DNA of 64,000 nucleotides, taken from positions 2,478,273 through 2,542,272 of the forward strand of contig PCDI01000005.1 in assembly GCA_002778195.1 (NCBI GenBank). Reading direction: 5' to 3'. The notes below the pieces were generated by a model, which ran no database searches, was not told the DNA's origin, and saw only the letters and a list, made by a program, of their open reading frames with translations. Numbering within the stretch: position 1 is the stretch's first letter; each line of letters opens with the position of its first letter. The stretch is from Raffaelea ambrosiae. Its lineage: Eukaryota > Ascomycota > Sordariomycetes > Ophiostomatales > Ophiostomataceae. Positions 53,848-64,000 of this stretch are shown piece after piece. Made by a program: the position numbers and the translations under genes.

Positions 53848-56319
53848 CTACACAATCACCTTTTGGTTGAACTTGGCCTCAAAGGCGGCCTCATTGCCCG
53901 CAAACCGCTTCTCAATGGCCTTGAAGTCGTAGTGGCCCTTGTAAAAGTTGTCCGGGTTGCGCTTCCGGCCCCGCTCGATGCGGCTCGGGCTCGACCGCTT
54001 CTTGGTCGGGTACTCAATGCCGCCCGCCGCACACTCACCGCCGAGGAACGCCGCCTTGGCCGCCGCCTTCCACACGGCCGTCACGTCCGTCACCATGTCG
54101 GCCGTCCAGTACAGCCGGCACTCGGACTCCTCCACCACGAACTGCGCCGGCAGGCCGTCCTCGACGTTGTCGCGCAGAATCTGGTCGCGCGTGTTGAGCG
54201 CCGCCGTCGTCGCCCGGTTGATGGCCGTGCTGGTGTACTTGGACAGCGCCGCCTTTTGCTCGTCGTTCTCTGCATTCTCCAGCTCGTCCTGCGCCGTGCC
54301 GTAGACATACGAGTACGACAGCGTCTGGGCGCCCTTGATGCCGCCGACGCCCTGGATGGGCCCCTCGATGGGCCGGCCGCCAAACGCCACCGACTTGACG
54401 CCGCCCTGGATGCGCAGCATCTCCGACGCCAGCGTGCACGTGGAGGCGCAGAAGCCGTCGTAGACGATGACAATGTCCTCGGCGGCAAACGGCGCCGTCA
54501 GGTTGGCCAGCGAGCCGTAGCCGGCAAACTCAAAGCCCATGCCGTAGCTGGAATTGGTCGTCGTCAGGTTGTCGTCCAGGTTCCAGCGCATGAGCGCCGT
54601 GTACTCGGTGTCCTTGTAGATGTGCGCGCCAAACTTGTCCTCGAACGTCTCGAACGGCTGGTTCGTCAGGTTGTAGTCGTAGCGGTAGTTGAACCACCAC
54701 TCCCAGTCGCCGACCAGCTCCGCGTTGTCGCTCGTGTAGGGGTCCAGGCCGGCCACCATGTCGCTGTTGATCTTGGCCATGGCCGAGAAGCCGTCGTTGA
54801 GCCGCCAGCGCGAGTAGCCGTCCTGCAGAATCTGCGGGAACAGCTGCCGGAAGAAGTCGTAGCCCAGCAGGATGTAGCCGCCGCCGTTGGCCTGGAAGTC
54901 AATCACCAGCTTCGTCTTGCCCGCGGCCGCCGCCTTTTGGTAGCACTCGTAGCTGACGGACTGGAACTCGTTCGAGTCCTCGTTCTCAAACGACAGCAGC
55001 GAGATCACTGCGACGTCCTCGTAGCCCTCGCCCTCCAAAAAGTAGCACGACACCACGGCGTCGGCCGTGCTGACAACCGGGACCGGGTAGCCCGGCACCT
55101 GGCCGTCTGCGATCGTGTCCGAGCTGCTGCTGAACGTCTTGCCCGTGCAGAACTTCTGGTACATGGACTCGCCGTCCGTGATGTTGGTCAGCGGCGCCTG
55201 CACGCTGGCGTAGTTCAAGAGGGTCACCTCGGAGCCGTTGGCAAAGCTGAACGTCGTGTTGGCACCCTGGTAGAAGAAGCGGATACGGCCACTGGTATTG
55301 AAGTAGCCCGAGCCGCCTCCGCCGCCAGACACGGCCATGGAGTAGAACAGGCTGTTGTAGGCGGCGTCGGCGTCCTGGTTGAACGAGGCCGAGAAGATCA
55401 GGTCCTCCAGGTAGCTGACGGCTTCCACGCCGTTGATGTGCGTCACCGTGGACGCCGTGCTCGGGTCGGCCACGACGTCGTCATACACCTTGATCTCGGG
55501 CAGAGAAGAGCCGTCGGGGGAAATCGACACTAGCCGGAGCGGGTGGTTGAAGAAGAAGGTCTTGGCCATCAGATCGGGGTAGTAGGCAAAGTGGCCGTCG
55601 TGGCCCGGAGCAAAGACCGTCCTGTACAGATCCTGCTGGAAGTCGTACTCGGATTCGTACTTGTCGTTCTGCAGATTGGACTTGACCGCGTCCAGGGCCG
55701 CATACATGTCGTAGGCCGGGTAGAAGTAGTCGGCCGGCGGGTCGGCCTTGTAGGCCGGATCCGTCTGCCAGTCCAGGTAGGGCTCGATGCTCTCGACCAT
55801 CTCAATGGCTTCCGCCTTGTGCAGAGGAACGGTCTTCAGGCAGTCATAGGCAATGCTTGCAGGGATCTGAGAGACAGCTGTTCGCGTGTTAGTAGCTGGT
55901 ATGAGGCGGCAAACAAGAGAGTGCCCGGGTCCACCAAAGAGGAACTTACAGCTAGCAGACGCCTGGGCCCAGTAGCTGCTGGCAACAGCACACGCCTCCG
56001 TGGCCGTCGGCGTCGTGCTGGAGCTGGAGCTGGTGGTGGTGGCCGTGGCAATGCACGAGCAGGCGCTCGAGATGCGGTACGACTCCGGGCCCACCTGGTT
56101 CGACACGCAGGCTGCAGCTGCGTAGGTCGGGATGGCCGTGGCCGGGAAGGACGTCGTGGCGGCCGTGTAAGTGGCACAGAAGGCCTCGGCCGACTGCAGA
56201 CGGCCCGGGATGTTGGTGGCGCGCAGAGCACGCAGACAATTGTCTGCATTGCAGGCGAGCGCGTTGGCGCCGGCGGCCAGCAAGGCCGGAACGGCAGCTG
56301 CGAGGACAGCAGACTTCAT
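53848..56319 (-). CDS. Secreted S41-type peptidase (CPAF-like)
   Basis: Two exons on the minus strand, 56319-55950 and 55877-53848, 799 residues. A signal peptide (MKSAVLAAAVPALLAAGANA) is followed by the Cys motif LACNADNCLRALRAT seen at the start of many secreted fungal proteins, then a Ser/Thr linker. The catalytic half shows FQANGGGYILLGYDFFRQLF and IVIVYDGFCASTCTLASEML, with the likely nucleophile in CAST near residue 602. This matches the S41 tail-specific peptidase family of fungi. The C-terminus is basic. The intron (72 nt; GTAAGT, CTAAC, CAG) is a multiple of three, so the frame is open through it; splice signals argue for removal. Confidence 0.9.
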   Translation of the reverse strand: MKSAVLAAAVPALLAAGANALACNADNCLRALRATNIPGRLQSAEAFCATYTAATTSFPATAIPTYAAAACVSNQVGPESYRISSACSCIATATTTSSSSSTTPTATEACAVASSYWAQASASCKFLFGGPGHSLVCRLIPATNTRTAVSQIPASIAYDCLKTVPLHKAEAIEMVESIEPYLDWQTDPAYKADPPADYFYPAYDMYAALDAVKSNLQNDKYESEYDFQQDLYRTVFAPGHDGHFAYYPDLMAKTFFFNHPLRLVSISPDGSSLPEIKVYDDVVADPSTASTVTHINGVEAVSYLEDLIFSASFNQDADAAYNSLFYSMAVSGGGGGSGYFNTSGRIRFFYQGANTTFSFANGSEVTLLNYASVQAPLTNITDGESMYQKFCTGKTFSSSSDTIADGQVPGYPVPVVSTADAVVSCYFLEGEGYEDVAVISLLSFENEDSNEFQSVSYECYQKAAAAGKTKLVIDFQANGGGYILLGYDFFRQLFPQILQDGYSRWRLNDGFSAMAKINSDMVAGLDPYTSDNAELVGDWEWWFNYRYDYNLTNQPFETFEDKFGAHIYKDTEYTALMRWNLDDNLTTTNSSYGMGFEFAGYGSLANLTAPFAAEDIVIVYDGFCASTCTLASEMLRIQGGVKSVAFGGRPIEGPIQGVGGIKGAQTLSYSYVYGTAQDELENAENDEQKAALSKYTSTAINRATTAALNTRDQILRDNVEDGLPAQFVVEESECRLYWTADMVTDVTAVWKAAAKAAFLGGECAAGGIEYPTKKRSSPSRIERGRKRNPDNFYKGHYDFKAIEKRFAGNEAAFEAKFNQKVIV

Positions 56320-59300
56320 GTTGTCTGTTCTGGCTTCAGCTGCACGAGGGCTGCCTGTATGCTGTCTCTTCTGGGGGTTCTTCTTCTCTATTACCACGTC
56401 TTCGGTTTCAAGGAAGACAACGCAGATCGGCACTGGGGAGAGGCCTCGAGAGCAGCAGCTCCCAGTCCATTGAGAGCGGGCCACCCATGCTTTTTATGTG
56501 TGACCATCGCCGATGGAAGGTCTTGGCAAGCTTGAAGGATAAGAAGAGAGGGGGGGGGGGCAGGGGCAGAGCTGTTATCGTGGCGTCAATGGGTTGAACG
56601 TCCTCGGCAAAGCTGTACGGTGCAGTGCGAGTAAGTGAGTTGACGTAGTAGCCTGGTCAGTTGGAGCTAGACGGCTGGGGGTGCGGTGGGGAGTGGCAGA
56701 GTCCAAGGAACCACCATGCGAGAGGTCCTAGCTAAGAGCAGGTCGCTAGACCGCAAGATGCATGGTAGGCATCGCCATTTTGGGGCAATGGCTCACACAA
56801 GAAGGAAGCCATCCCGTCGAGGAACTGAGTACCTCCTCCCTCTTTCGATGCCATCCCCGCTTGCTAGTTGGCGAGGCTTAGTGGCCGGCGGCTTCGTACA
56901 CCGTAGGGCCCGAGAGGACGCATGGTTCCTTCTTGGGTCTTCTTGGCTCGTTTGTTTATCTGGCTGCCTCGTCTGACTGGGCGAGAGCTTGGGAGGTTCT
57001 GCCAGTCTGGGGCACAACCATTGCCAGGGTCTCTCCATTGGCCAGTCACAGCACGGACAGCACCGTCGAGCTTTCCGATAACAGGGGCACGGATTATGAG
57101 TACAAGAGATATCGTAAAAAGCAGGTTAGAAAGAAAGTTGCTCCCGGAGACTGGAGCTAGTCAGGGGTGGCAGGCGGGTTGGGTTGGGCGTTGCATGAGG
57201 TGCTTGATTTAGATCGACTCGGTAACCTTCTCGAAACGGCAGGTGGTAGGTGTGCACCCCGAACGCCGCAGGGGCCGTGTGGGATGCTGGCAGCTGCAAA
57301 GGGAAGTCGCAGTTGAGGAACACGGGTGGTGAAGGTGGAAGAAGAGACACTACACCGTACTCCTCGTATGCACGGTGTAAAAGAGCCAACGCAAAAACCC
57401 AAGTCGGGCAATGTTGTCAACAGAGAGGCTCTGCTGCCGGGCAGTGGTGTCGCAAATTATCCAGCGCTTCAGGTGAGGCACCAGCGCCTTTGGGAAGGAG
57501 CGGCCGGCTAGCCGTGCTTGCTGTTTTGGGTGCCAACCAGAACGGCAGCCCGTTTTTGTTTTTATTTTTCTCATCATGCATGGTGTTACTACAACAAGTA
57601 GTTAATTTGCTCGTGCTCTCGCACCTTGGCCACGAGTACGCGTTCTGGCATGGTACCAAACTCTGGTTCTGGTTCGAGCTTGGACCCTGTCACACTGCCA
57701 ATTTGAGTGATCAATCGCGTATGCCAATGGCGGCGACTGGCAGCTGCTATCTTGGGGGTCGAACGGCCTTACGAGGATAGCGGGACGAACTAACTAATGA
57801 AAATCACGAGACAGGCGAGGGCTTGTTTTTGTCGACCTTCTTGCTCGCGCTGGGAAAGAAGGTCCACCTGCGGGCTATTTTGGCTCACAGCTACCATGCA
57901 CTGCCAGGAAACACTGTTCGGCAGTGAAAAGGCTCGAACAAGGTCGGGAAGACAGTGTTTCCGATCATCTTCCTACATTGTATCTTACGAGATGCCTATT
58001 ACCTGTAAGCTGTGCTCGTGTGAATGGTTCCGTCTGCCTGGTCTGTTGGATCCAGAAACCCAGAGACAGGGCAGCCGATCGGCAGGGGTGAGCCACAGTT
58101 CGAAGGACCCGGGAGATGGCTTCTTACTGTCGTGCCAGCATTCACCTCTTCTACAGCAGACAGTGTGATGGCGATATGGCTAACGTCTGTTGGTCTGTTT
58201 GTCGGGGTGTTAGAGGGGCGTTTCTTAGTGATCTCGTACTTTGTGGGTTGGTGGCCCCTCAGGTTAGCGACCGTTTAGGAAGGTTGTCAGTATCAAAAGT
58301 GGACAAACAAGACGACAAACGATAAGGTTCTTTCGGATTCCCACTCGTACGAGTACAGAGTGTGAAGAATAGGCGCCCCTTGTGTATTTGTTTGCTATTC
58401 GAGCTTCGAGTACGAATGGGTTGGAATGTTCGCTCTTGCGTCTCGATTGCATAGGCAAGAAATCCTCCACAGTCTTGCATGGCTGAACTACACGGAGAAC
58501 GGGCATCATACCCGGGAACTCTTCCGCAAACCAGCAAAACGCGGAGGTCTGACTCTGCAGATATCGGTTCATCCAGCCAGACATCCGCCGGAAACAACGA
58601 CCTTTCACCCCGTCTTCAATAGTTTGCCAGCGGTCGCCCCGTTCGTGGCTTGCTTTTTTTTTTTTTTTTTTTTTTTTTGCTTGTTTTCCCAAAGACACCT
58701 GCTATTCTGAGGCTAGTAGCCTGCAGCAGCCGTGAGCATCTAGATGTGCTCCGTGCGTGTCTACTACTCGTAGACCCATGTATGGTACGTCCCACATGGT
58801 CTCCTTCATGGCCTCACGCACAGCCATGGGAATGCCCTGTGCATGAAACCATCTCGTCTCGCACCATTGACGAACAACCTCGGCAAGACTTATTAGAATG
58901 CAACTCTTCCGGCAAGGAGACAAGAGACGGACCACCCTGGCTCAGGCATGCAGGATAAGTCGGGATGAAGGAATGCGGCCGATTGCCCCGTAAGGATCTG
59001 AGATATTCCCAACTGAGCGGTCTCGGGCACGCGTTGGGTCTCGCCTTGACGACGACGATCCTTACCAGGCATGCGGCACTGAGGGAGAGCCACGTGAAAC
59101 AGTCTTGCATATCGACCTCACAAGAATGACAGTAACTAATCGGGATGCATCTCGAGCTCGAAAATGAAGTCCAATGGCATGAATGTTCTTTTATATTTAA
59201 AATTCATCAAACCCACGTCCATACTTATTTTTTTTGGCTCCTGTCCATTTCTGTTTTGTACAGCTCAAATTTTAGGTTCAATAAAAAACTCCTATTTTGC

Positions 59301-59402
59301 ACCTTGTTTTTTTTTTCTTTGTTCCTCACTTTTCAGTATATCTTTTACATGCTCTTTTTTCGTTTTCTCTCCGCTTCCTGACAGCACACACACACACCCT
59401 CT
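56320..59402. other. 3.1-kb gap upstream of the S41 gene
   Basis: It holds the S41 promoter, a 25-base T run at 58654-58678, and an AT-rich 3' flank of chorismate synthase near 59170-59400. AACTAACTA occurs at 57788. No gene or RNA is supported. Confidence 0.45.
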
Positions 59403-60768
59403 CTACTGCGTCGCCCCGTTTTGTGCTGCCCTTCCGGGCAGGGCCGGCAGGTAGGACCTTGCCGTCCGGCGCGCCTGCTGCGCCAGCACCGCGTCCATCA
59501 GGACTAGCGCCGTCATGGCTTCGACAATGGGCACGGCCCGCGGCACGACGCACGGGTCGTGGCGGCCCTTGGCGGCCAGAATGCCGACCGACTGGCCGTC
59601 GTAGGTGCTGGTCGTCTGCTCCTGGCCAATGGTGGCCGGCGGCTTGAAGCCGACGCGGAAGTAGATGGGCGCGCCGTTGGAGATGCCGCCCTGCACGCCG
59701 CCCGAGTGGTTCGTCTTGGTGGTGAGCCGCGAGCGGGTCGCCGCCTCGGCCGGCGCGCCGGTCGCCGGCGCCGCCGTGTTCTGCACAAAGGGGTCGTTGT
59801 GGAGGGAGCCCGGCATCTCGCAGCCGGCAAAGCCGGAGCCGATCTCAAAGCCCTTGGTGGCCGGGATGCTCAGCATGGCGTGGGCCAGCAGCGCCTCCAG
59901 CTTGTCGAAGCACGGCTCGCCCAGACCGGGCGGCGCATGGCGCACCACGCAGGTCACCGTGCCGCCGATGCTGTCGCTGCGGTCCTTGAACCCGGCAATG
60001 TACGCGCTCATCTTGGCGGCCGTCGCGGCGTCCGGGCACCGCACGGGCTCGAAGCTGTCGACCGTCTGGCGCGTGACCGACGCCAGAAGCGCCTGCCGAG
60101 CCGCATCTTTGGTCTTGCCGTCTTCTCCTTCTTCTTCTTCCTCGTCCCGCCCAAACAGGTGGATCTTGCCGACGGACGACACAAAGGCCACAATCTCGAT
60201 GCCGTACGCCTCCCGCAGGTACTTCTCCGCAATGGCCCCTGCCGCCACGCGGCCAATGGTCTCGCGCGCGCTGCTGCGGCCGCCGCCGCTGCTGGCCTTG
60301 ACGCCGTACTTTTCGAGGTAGGTCCAGTCGGCATGGCTCGGCCGCGGGTAGAGATCCGTGGTCGCGCCGCCGTAGTCCTTGGGCCGCTGGTCCTTGTTCA
60401 TGACGCGCAGGCCGATGGGGGTGCCCAGGGTGATGCCGAACTCCGTGCCGGACTGGATCTCGACGGCGTCGGCCTCGTTGCGCGGCGTGGTGATGTCGGA
60501 CTGGCCCGGCCGCCGCCGGGTCATCTGCGGCTGGATGTCGGCTTCGGTCAGTTGCATGCCCGGCGGGCAGCCGTCGACGATGCAGCCGACCGAGCGGCAG
60601 TGGGACTCGCCATAGCTGTAGAGTGGTCAGCGTACATGGCTTGAAAATGGGAGAGCCGTCGAGTCACAAAACCCCCCAACATCTCTTCGCAGATCTTCCC
60701 CCCCGAACATCAAAAGAGGTGCTTTGTGCTCACGTCGTCACCCGGAAATGCTCGCCAAACGTAGACAT
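59403..60768 (-). CDS. aro2: Chorismate synthase
   Basis: Two exons on the minus strand, 60768-60734 and 60615-59403, with a 118-nt GTGAGC...CAG intron; 415 residues. It converts 5-enolpyruvylshikimate-3-phosphate to chorismate, the last step of the shikimate pathway; fungal enzymes also carry their own NADPH-flavin reductase activity. The tiny first exon encodes MSTFGEHFRVT, a typical N-terminus, and the splice creates TYGESHC, part of the first signature. Other landmarks are SSGGGRSSARETIGRVAAGA, NHSGGVQGGISNGAP and RHDPCVVPRAVPIVEAM. An acidic insert (GRDEEEEEGEDGK) lies near residue 170. The gene is divergent from the Dsc3-like gene. Confidence 0.97.
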
Positions 60769-61222
60769 TGTGGCCCGGCTGTGTCTGCAAGTCTCGAAAT
60801 CGGTCTGGAGTGTGCAAACACCGTGTTGTGGACAGTCAATGGCAAGCCGCCCGCTGGGTCAATGTGGACTGATGTTGTAGATTTTTTATTTTTATTTTTT
60901 ATTTTTTGGGTTTGCACCGTTTAGGCGGCCCCCCATTGACTCACAAGGCTCGTCGTATTTTTCCTCCCCCCGCCATCGGCGCGCGCGGACCATACACCGT
61001 AGTTAGTTAACTGATAACTAGATAGCACAGGGTCGAAAACTACTGCAGCTAACGTGCTAACGTAGGGGCCCTCCGCAATTCTTAGTCATGCAAACTACCC
61101 AATCACAGCTGCAGCCTCCCTGAGCCTCCTCCTCTCTCTCTCTTGTCCCAAGAAGGCCACATGTGAACGAATCCTCCATCTCTCGACCTGCTGGCCTTGG
61201 CTCTCAGCGCACATCCGTGAAA
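60769..61222. promoter_or_regulatory. Divergent chorismate synthase/Dsc3-like promoter
   Basis: A 454-bp head-to-head spacer. It contains an AT-rich tract (60880-60906), an inverted repeat TAGTTA...TAACTA (61000-61020) around AGTTAACT, and a CCCAATCA element near 61099. Coordinated expression of the two genes is possible but not shown. Confidence 0.55.
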
Positions 61223-62713
61223 ATGGCAGATCCCGACAATGGACGCCATCCTGGCGACAACCACGCGCCAAATCGCAATGGCCAACCTCCACCACCTCCA
61301 ATAATAGCCCCAGCATCATCATCCTCTCTTCCTCCTCCTCCTCGATCGTCTGCCGCCACCCTGGCGCCCGATCTCCTCTCCATGGCGCCCGACGGCACGC
61401 GCAACCCGATGCGCAACACACTACCGCCGCCGCTACCATCGGCGCTGGCTGCTTCGAATGTCCCTCCTCTCCACATCACCGTCCGCTTTCTGTCGCTGCC
61501 CGACATCCAGCTCGACATCGCCCACCCGGACCGCGTCACCGTCGCCGGCATGAAACCCATGGTGCGTGCGCAGCTGGTCCTGGCCGCCAAGAATGCTATA
61601 GCCGAGTCGTCGTCGTTGTCGTCATCGTCGTCCACTCCGTCCATACCGTCCACGCCGTCCAAAGCACCGGCACCCCCCTCTTCCTCCTCCTCATCCTCCT
61701 CGTCGCCGTCTCTGGCCGACGCCCACAAGCGTACCCTCCGCTTCTACTACGGCGGCAAGAGGCTCTTCGACCACAGCATCCTCAGCGCCGCCATCCGCCC
61801 GGTGGCGCCGCCGCCCCGCAACCTGTCCGGCTCGCCCGCGTCGTCCAACGACGGCACGTCCAGCCACCACCGCGCGGCCCACGCTCCTCCCGTGCCGCGC
61901 GTCTACGTGAGCTGCAGTCTGGGCGACCTGATGACCGAGCGAGATCTGCTGGCAGAGGTGGTCCGGGGCGCATCGGCGTCGGCGGCGTCTGACACCGGTT
62001 GGGGGGGAAGCGGTATCGGAAGAGGGGCCGCTTGGAGGATGGCGGCAGCAGCACCCCCTTCGGGAGATCGGTTCTCGTCCGCTGTGGTGGGCGGCGGCGG
62101 CGGCAGCGGCGGCAGCGAGAATGCTTCGTTGCTCCGATCAGATAGGCGTGGTGGTGGTGGTGGTGGTGGTGGTGGTGCCTCAGGCTCAGGACCGCCTGGC
62201 TCGTCGTCAGCAGCGGCAGCCCACGCGCCGTCGACCATGCCTGTGCCGCGCGGCTTTGAGCGACTGCTGCAGACCGGCTTTACGGCCGCCGAGGTGAACC
62301 AGCTGCGGCTGCAGTTCCGGAGCATCCAGGAGTCGCGGTTCACGCCGGACAACCTGCCGTCGCCAGACACGCTGCGCACCATGGAGGAGAACTGGCTCGA
62401 CAACAACCAGGGGGGGGGCATGGGTGGCGGTGGAACGGGGCCCGAAAACGGTGGAGGCGGGGCCGGCATGATGGACACCCTGGACGGCACGGGCGGGGCC
62501 GGCGGGGCCCCTGGGGACGACGAATTCGGTCTGCCTGGTCTGATGGACATCATGGTCAGGGGCATGCTGATTGGGTTCCTGTTCCCGCTGGGCAGTGCTG
62601 GGTGGCTGTCGCGGGAGGAAGGGCTGTGGACGCGCAAGTGGCAGGTGTTTGTGAGCTTTGGCGTGGTGCTCAGCTTGACCATTGGCACGATCAAGACTCT
62701 GGCCGGGGAGTAG
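61223..62713 (+). CDS. dsc3: Dsc3-like subunit of the Golgi Dsc E3 ligase
   Basis: Single exon, 496 residues from the ATG at 61223 (aaaATGgca). A Pro/Ser-rich N-terminus precedes a ubiquitin-like region (about 85-210; ITVRFLSLPDIQLDIAHPDR, LRFYYGGKRLFDHSIL) interrupted by a Ser/Pro-rich insert. Gly/Ser-rich loops follow. The DUF2407_C block comes next (GFERLLQTGFTAAEVNQLRL, MEENWLD), then two membrane helices (MVRGMLIGFLFPLGSAGW and FVSFGVVLSLTIGTIK). This is the layout of Dsc3, a membrane subunit of the Dsc ubiquitin ligase that activates SREBP-type factors in fungi. The repeats and runs of Gly and Ser make this copy longer than usual. Confidence 0.88.
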   Translation: MADPDNGRHPGDNHAPNRNGQPPPPPIIAPASSSSLPPPPRSSAATLAPDLLSMAPDGTRNPMRNTLPPPLPSALAASNVPPLHITVRFLSLPDIQLDIAHPDRVTVAGMKPMVRAQLVLAAKNAIAESSSLSSSSSTPSIPSTPSKAPAPPSSSSSSSSSPSLADAHKRTLRFYYGGKRLFDHSILSAAIRPVAPPPRNLSGSPASSNDGTSSHHRAAHAPPVPRVYVSCSLGDLMTERDLLAEVVRGASASAASDTGWGGSGIGRGAAWRMAAAAPPSGDRFSSAVVGGGGGSGGSENASLLRSDRRGGGGGGGGGASGSGPPGSSSAAAAHAPSTMPVPRGFERLLQTGFTAAEVNQLRLQFRSIQESRFTPDNLPSPDTLRTMEENWLDNNQGGGMGGGGTGPENGGGGAGMMDTLDGTGGAGGAPGDDEFGLPGLMDIMVRGMLIGFLFPLGSAGWLSREEGLWTRKWQVFVSFGVVLSLTIGTIKTLAGE

Positions 62714-63420
62714 TCCGGCAACCGAGATAGGTCTTGGTTGGGAGAGGGAATAGTCGGAGCATCGTTGTATTGTACAGTAACTACTCAGGGCGTTCACGGC
62801 ACATTCAGCAGGCACATCTACAGGACAGCGTTAGGATTTTTCACTTCATTGTATCATTAATTGTTAGAAAGCGATAAATTTACGCAAGAATTGTACCAAA
62901 CGAGGCAATATCAGATTGTATGGGAGTGAAGCTGTAGATTGGACTGCAAAAAGAACTATCTGGCTGTCTATCCGTCCATCTCCTACCCTGTACAAAGGAA
63001 ATTCCTACTAAAAAAAAGAGTTCTGTGGTTTTCCCATCATCGGCCACCTCTGCTCATACTTGGTATCCATATTCAACAGTCCGGGGAAATAAAAAAATGT
63101 AGTCAAAGAAAATCGGAAAGCATAAGCAAAATAAATAAAAAGAGAATGGAAATGCGATAGATTCGAAATCGCAAACAGCAATAACCAAACAAGTAAATAG
63201 CAAAAATAGCAAAAATAGCAAAACGCTGGCTAAAATCAAACTAAAACAGAACAACAAGAACAATAACGACATGCAAAACATCAATCAACAACAAAAGCAA
63301 AAGTATATCCAACTTTATCATAAACAATGGGAATTACGATCCATGACATGATCATAATTAAAACAAAGCGCAAAACATCAACGGAAAAGCAGTCAAATCA
63401 AGCCGTGTCCACCCTTCCAT
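62714..63420. other. AT-rich gap with AAAATAGC repeats
   Basis: 707 bp between convergent 3' ends. A short GCAAAAATA repeat occurs near 63198-63222. I see no gene. Confidence 0.45.
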
Positions 63421-64000
63421 TTAATACCGATAAGGACCAGCCAAACAGGCAGGCGGCGCCAGAGCCCGCACAGTGACAGTTGTAATGCATGGCGCCCCGT
63501 ACGAGCCGGTCTCCACAGCAATGGTCTCGAAGCGGACATCCTCGCCAAAGGCATTGGATGTGCCCTCAAGCCAGGCGGCCTCGGTGGTGGCCGGCGACAT
63601 TGTCACAGTCGTCGCCGTGGACACGACGAGGGCGACAGTCTCAGTCTCAACAGCTTCCGTATCGACGATCTGGGTCTCGACAGCCTCAACAGGCTCTGCA
63701 ACCTCAAGAGCCCTGGCAATCTCACTCGACTCAGCCGGGGCGGCAGACGAAAAGGTCTCTTCGGCAGGCTCAACAGTCTCAGCAGACTCGTCCTCGTCCA
63801 GGAAAGCTGCTTCAGTGACGGCAGTGGGCTCGGAGAGGGGCACCTCTTCCGTGGACTGTGGTGGGACAGGGGTCGCCTCGTCCAGGAAACCAGGCTCGAC
63901 TTCCACAGCCGCCTCAATCGTGGACGGCGTGGCCTCTGGGACGGCGACAGTCTCGGACACAGTCTCGGACACAGTCTCGGACAAAGTCTCGGACAGAGTC
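63421..64000 (-). CDS. C-terminal part of a Thr/Glu/Val-rich protein
   Basis: The frame is open from the window edge to the TAA at 63421 (at least 190 codons); the true start lies beyond 64000. The visible N-terminal part has tandem SETV units from a 12-bp repeat (63950-63995). It continues as a Glu/Val/Ala/Thr-rich, acidic low-complexity chain with two PGFLDEATP/AAFLDEDES-like units. The last 40 residues are different and more ordered (GSYGAPCITTVTVRALAPPA), with two cysteines. A cell-surface or secreted protein would fit this composition, but no signal sequence can be seen. Confidence 0.65.
   Translation of the reverse strand, partial: TLSETLSETVSETVSETVAVPEATPSTIEAAVEVEPGFLDEATPVPPQSTEEVPLSEPTAVTEAAFLDEDESAETVEPAEETFSSAAPAESSEIARALEVAEPVEAVETQIVDTEAVETETVALVVSTATTVTMSPATTEAAWLEGTSNAFGEDVRFETIAVETGSYGAPCITTVTVRALAPPACLAGPYRY

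Noticed and set aside
53833..55533. 566-codon open frame antisense to the S41 gene
   Set aside because: A Val/Arg/His-rich shadow of a GC3-rich gene.

Overview
This window is nuclear DNA of a filamentous ascomycete (Pezizomycotina), most probably a Sordariomycete. The class is inferred from gene content and style; no species is claimed. Coding exons are strongly biased to G/C in third positions. Introns are short GT-AG introns, mostly with CTAAC/CTGAC-type branch sites. Intergenic gaps are long (0.4-3.5 kb), AT-richer and full of pyrimidine tracts. No rRNA, tRNA, CRISPR array, transposon ORF or prokaryote-style operon is visible. I support 21 protein genes; the last one runs off the right edge.

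Layout, left to right: an APC-family amino-acid/choline-type permease (411-2498, +); a DUF4140/DUF4139 protein (3209-5647, -); two tandem DUF7730-like paralogues (6424-7791 and 8337-9491, -); a disordered repeat protein with a C-terminal membrane segment (10488-12932, -); an intronless catalase-peroxidase KatG (14954-17173, +); four unrecognised genes, all on the minus strand (18880-24219); a 1427-residue protein with two DUF3433-type halves (25156-29439, -); a macrodomain protein with an acidic tail encoded by a second exon (31376-32261, -); a small secreted six-cysteine protein (33248-33703, -); a Mid2-like single-pass surface protein (37168-39674, -); translation elongation factor 3 (42110-45857, -); a cysteine-rich F-box-like protein (49369-50874, -); an M50B-type membrane metallopeptidase (52165-53349, +); a secreted S41-type peptidase (53848-56319, -); chorismate synthase (59403-60768, -), divergent from a Dsc3-like Golgi E3-ligase subunit (61223-62713, +); and the C-terminal part of a Thr/Glu/Val-rich protein (63421 to the edge, -).

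The genes do not form one pathway. Housekeeping functions (EF-3, chorismate synthase, Dsc3, KatG) alternate with surface or secreted proteins and lineage-specific unknowns. The most unusual signals are: (1) four introns in two plus-strand membrane-protein genes built from one shared TCGCTTCACT/TCGCTTCGCTCG repeat family, which look like copies of one intron element; (2) a 62-codon coding-like extension in frame after the TAG of the DUF4139 gene; (3) a 13-bp TTCGAA-centred array in that gene's probable 5' UTR; and (4) the orphan gene block at 18.9-24.2 kb.
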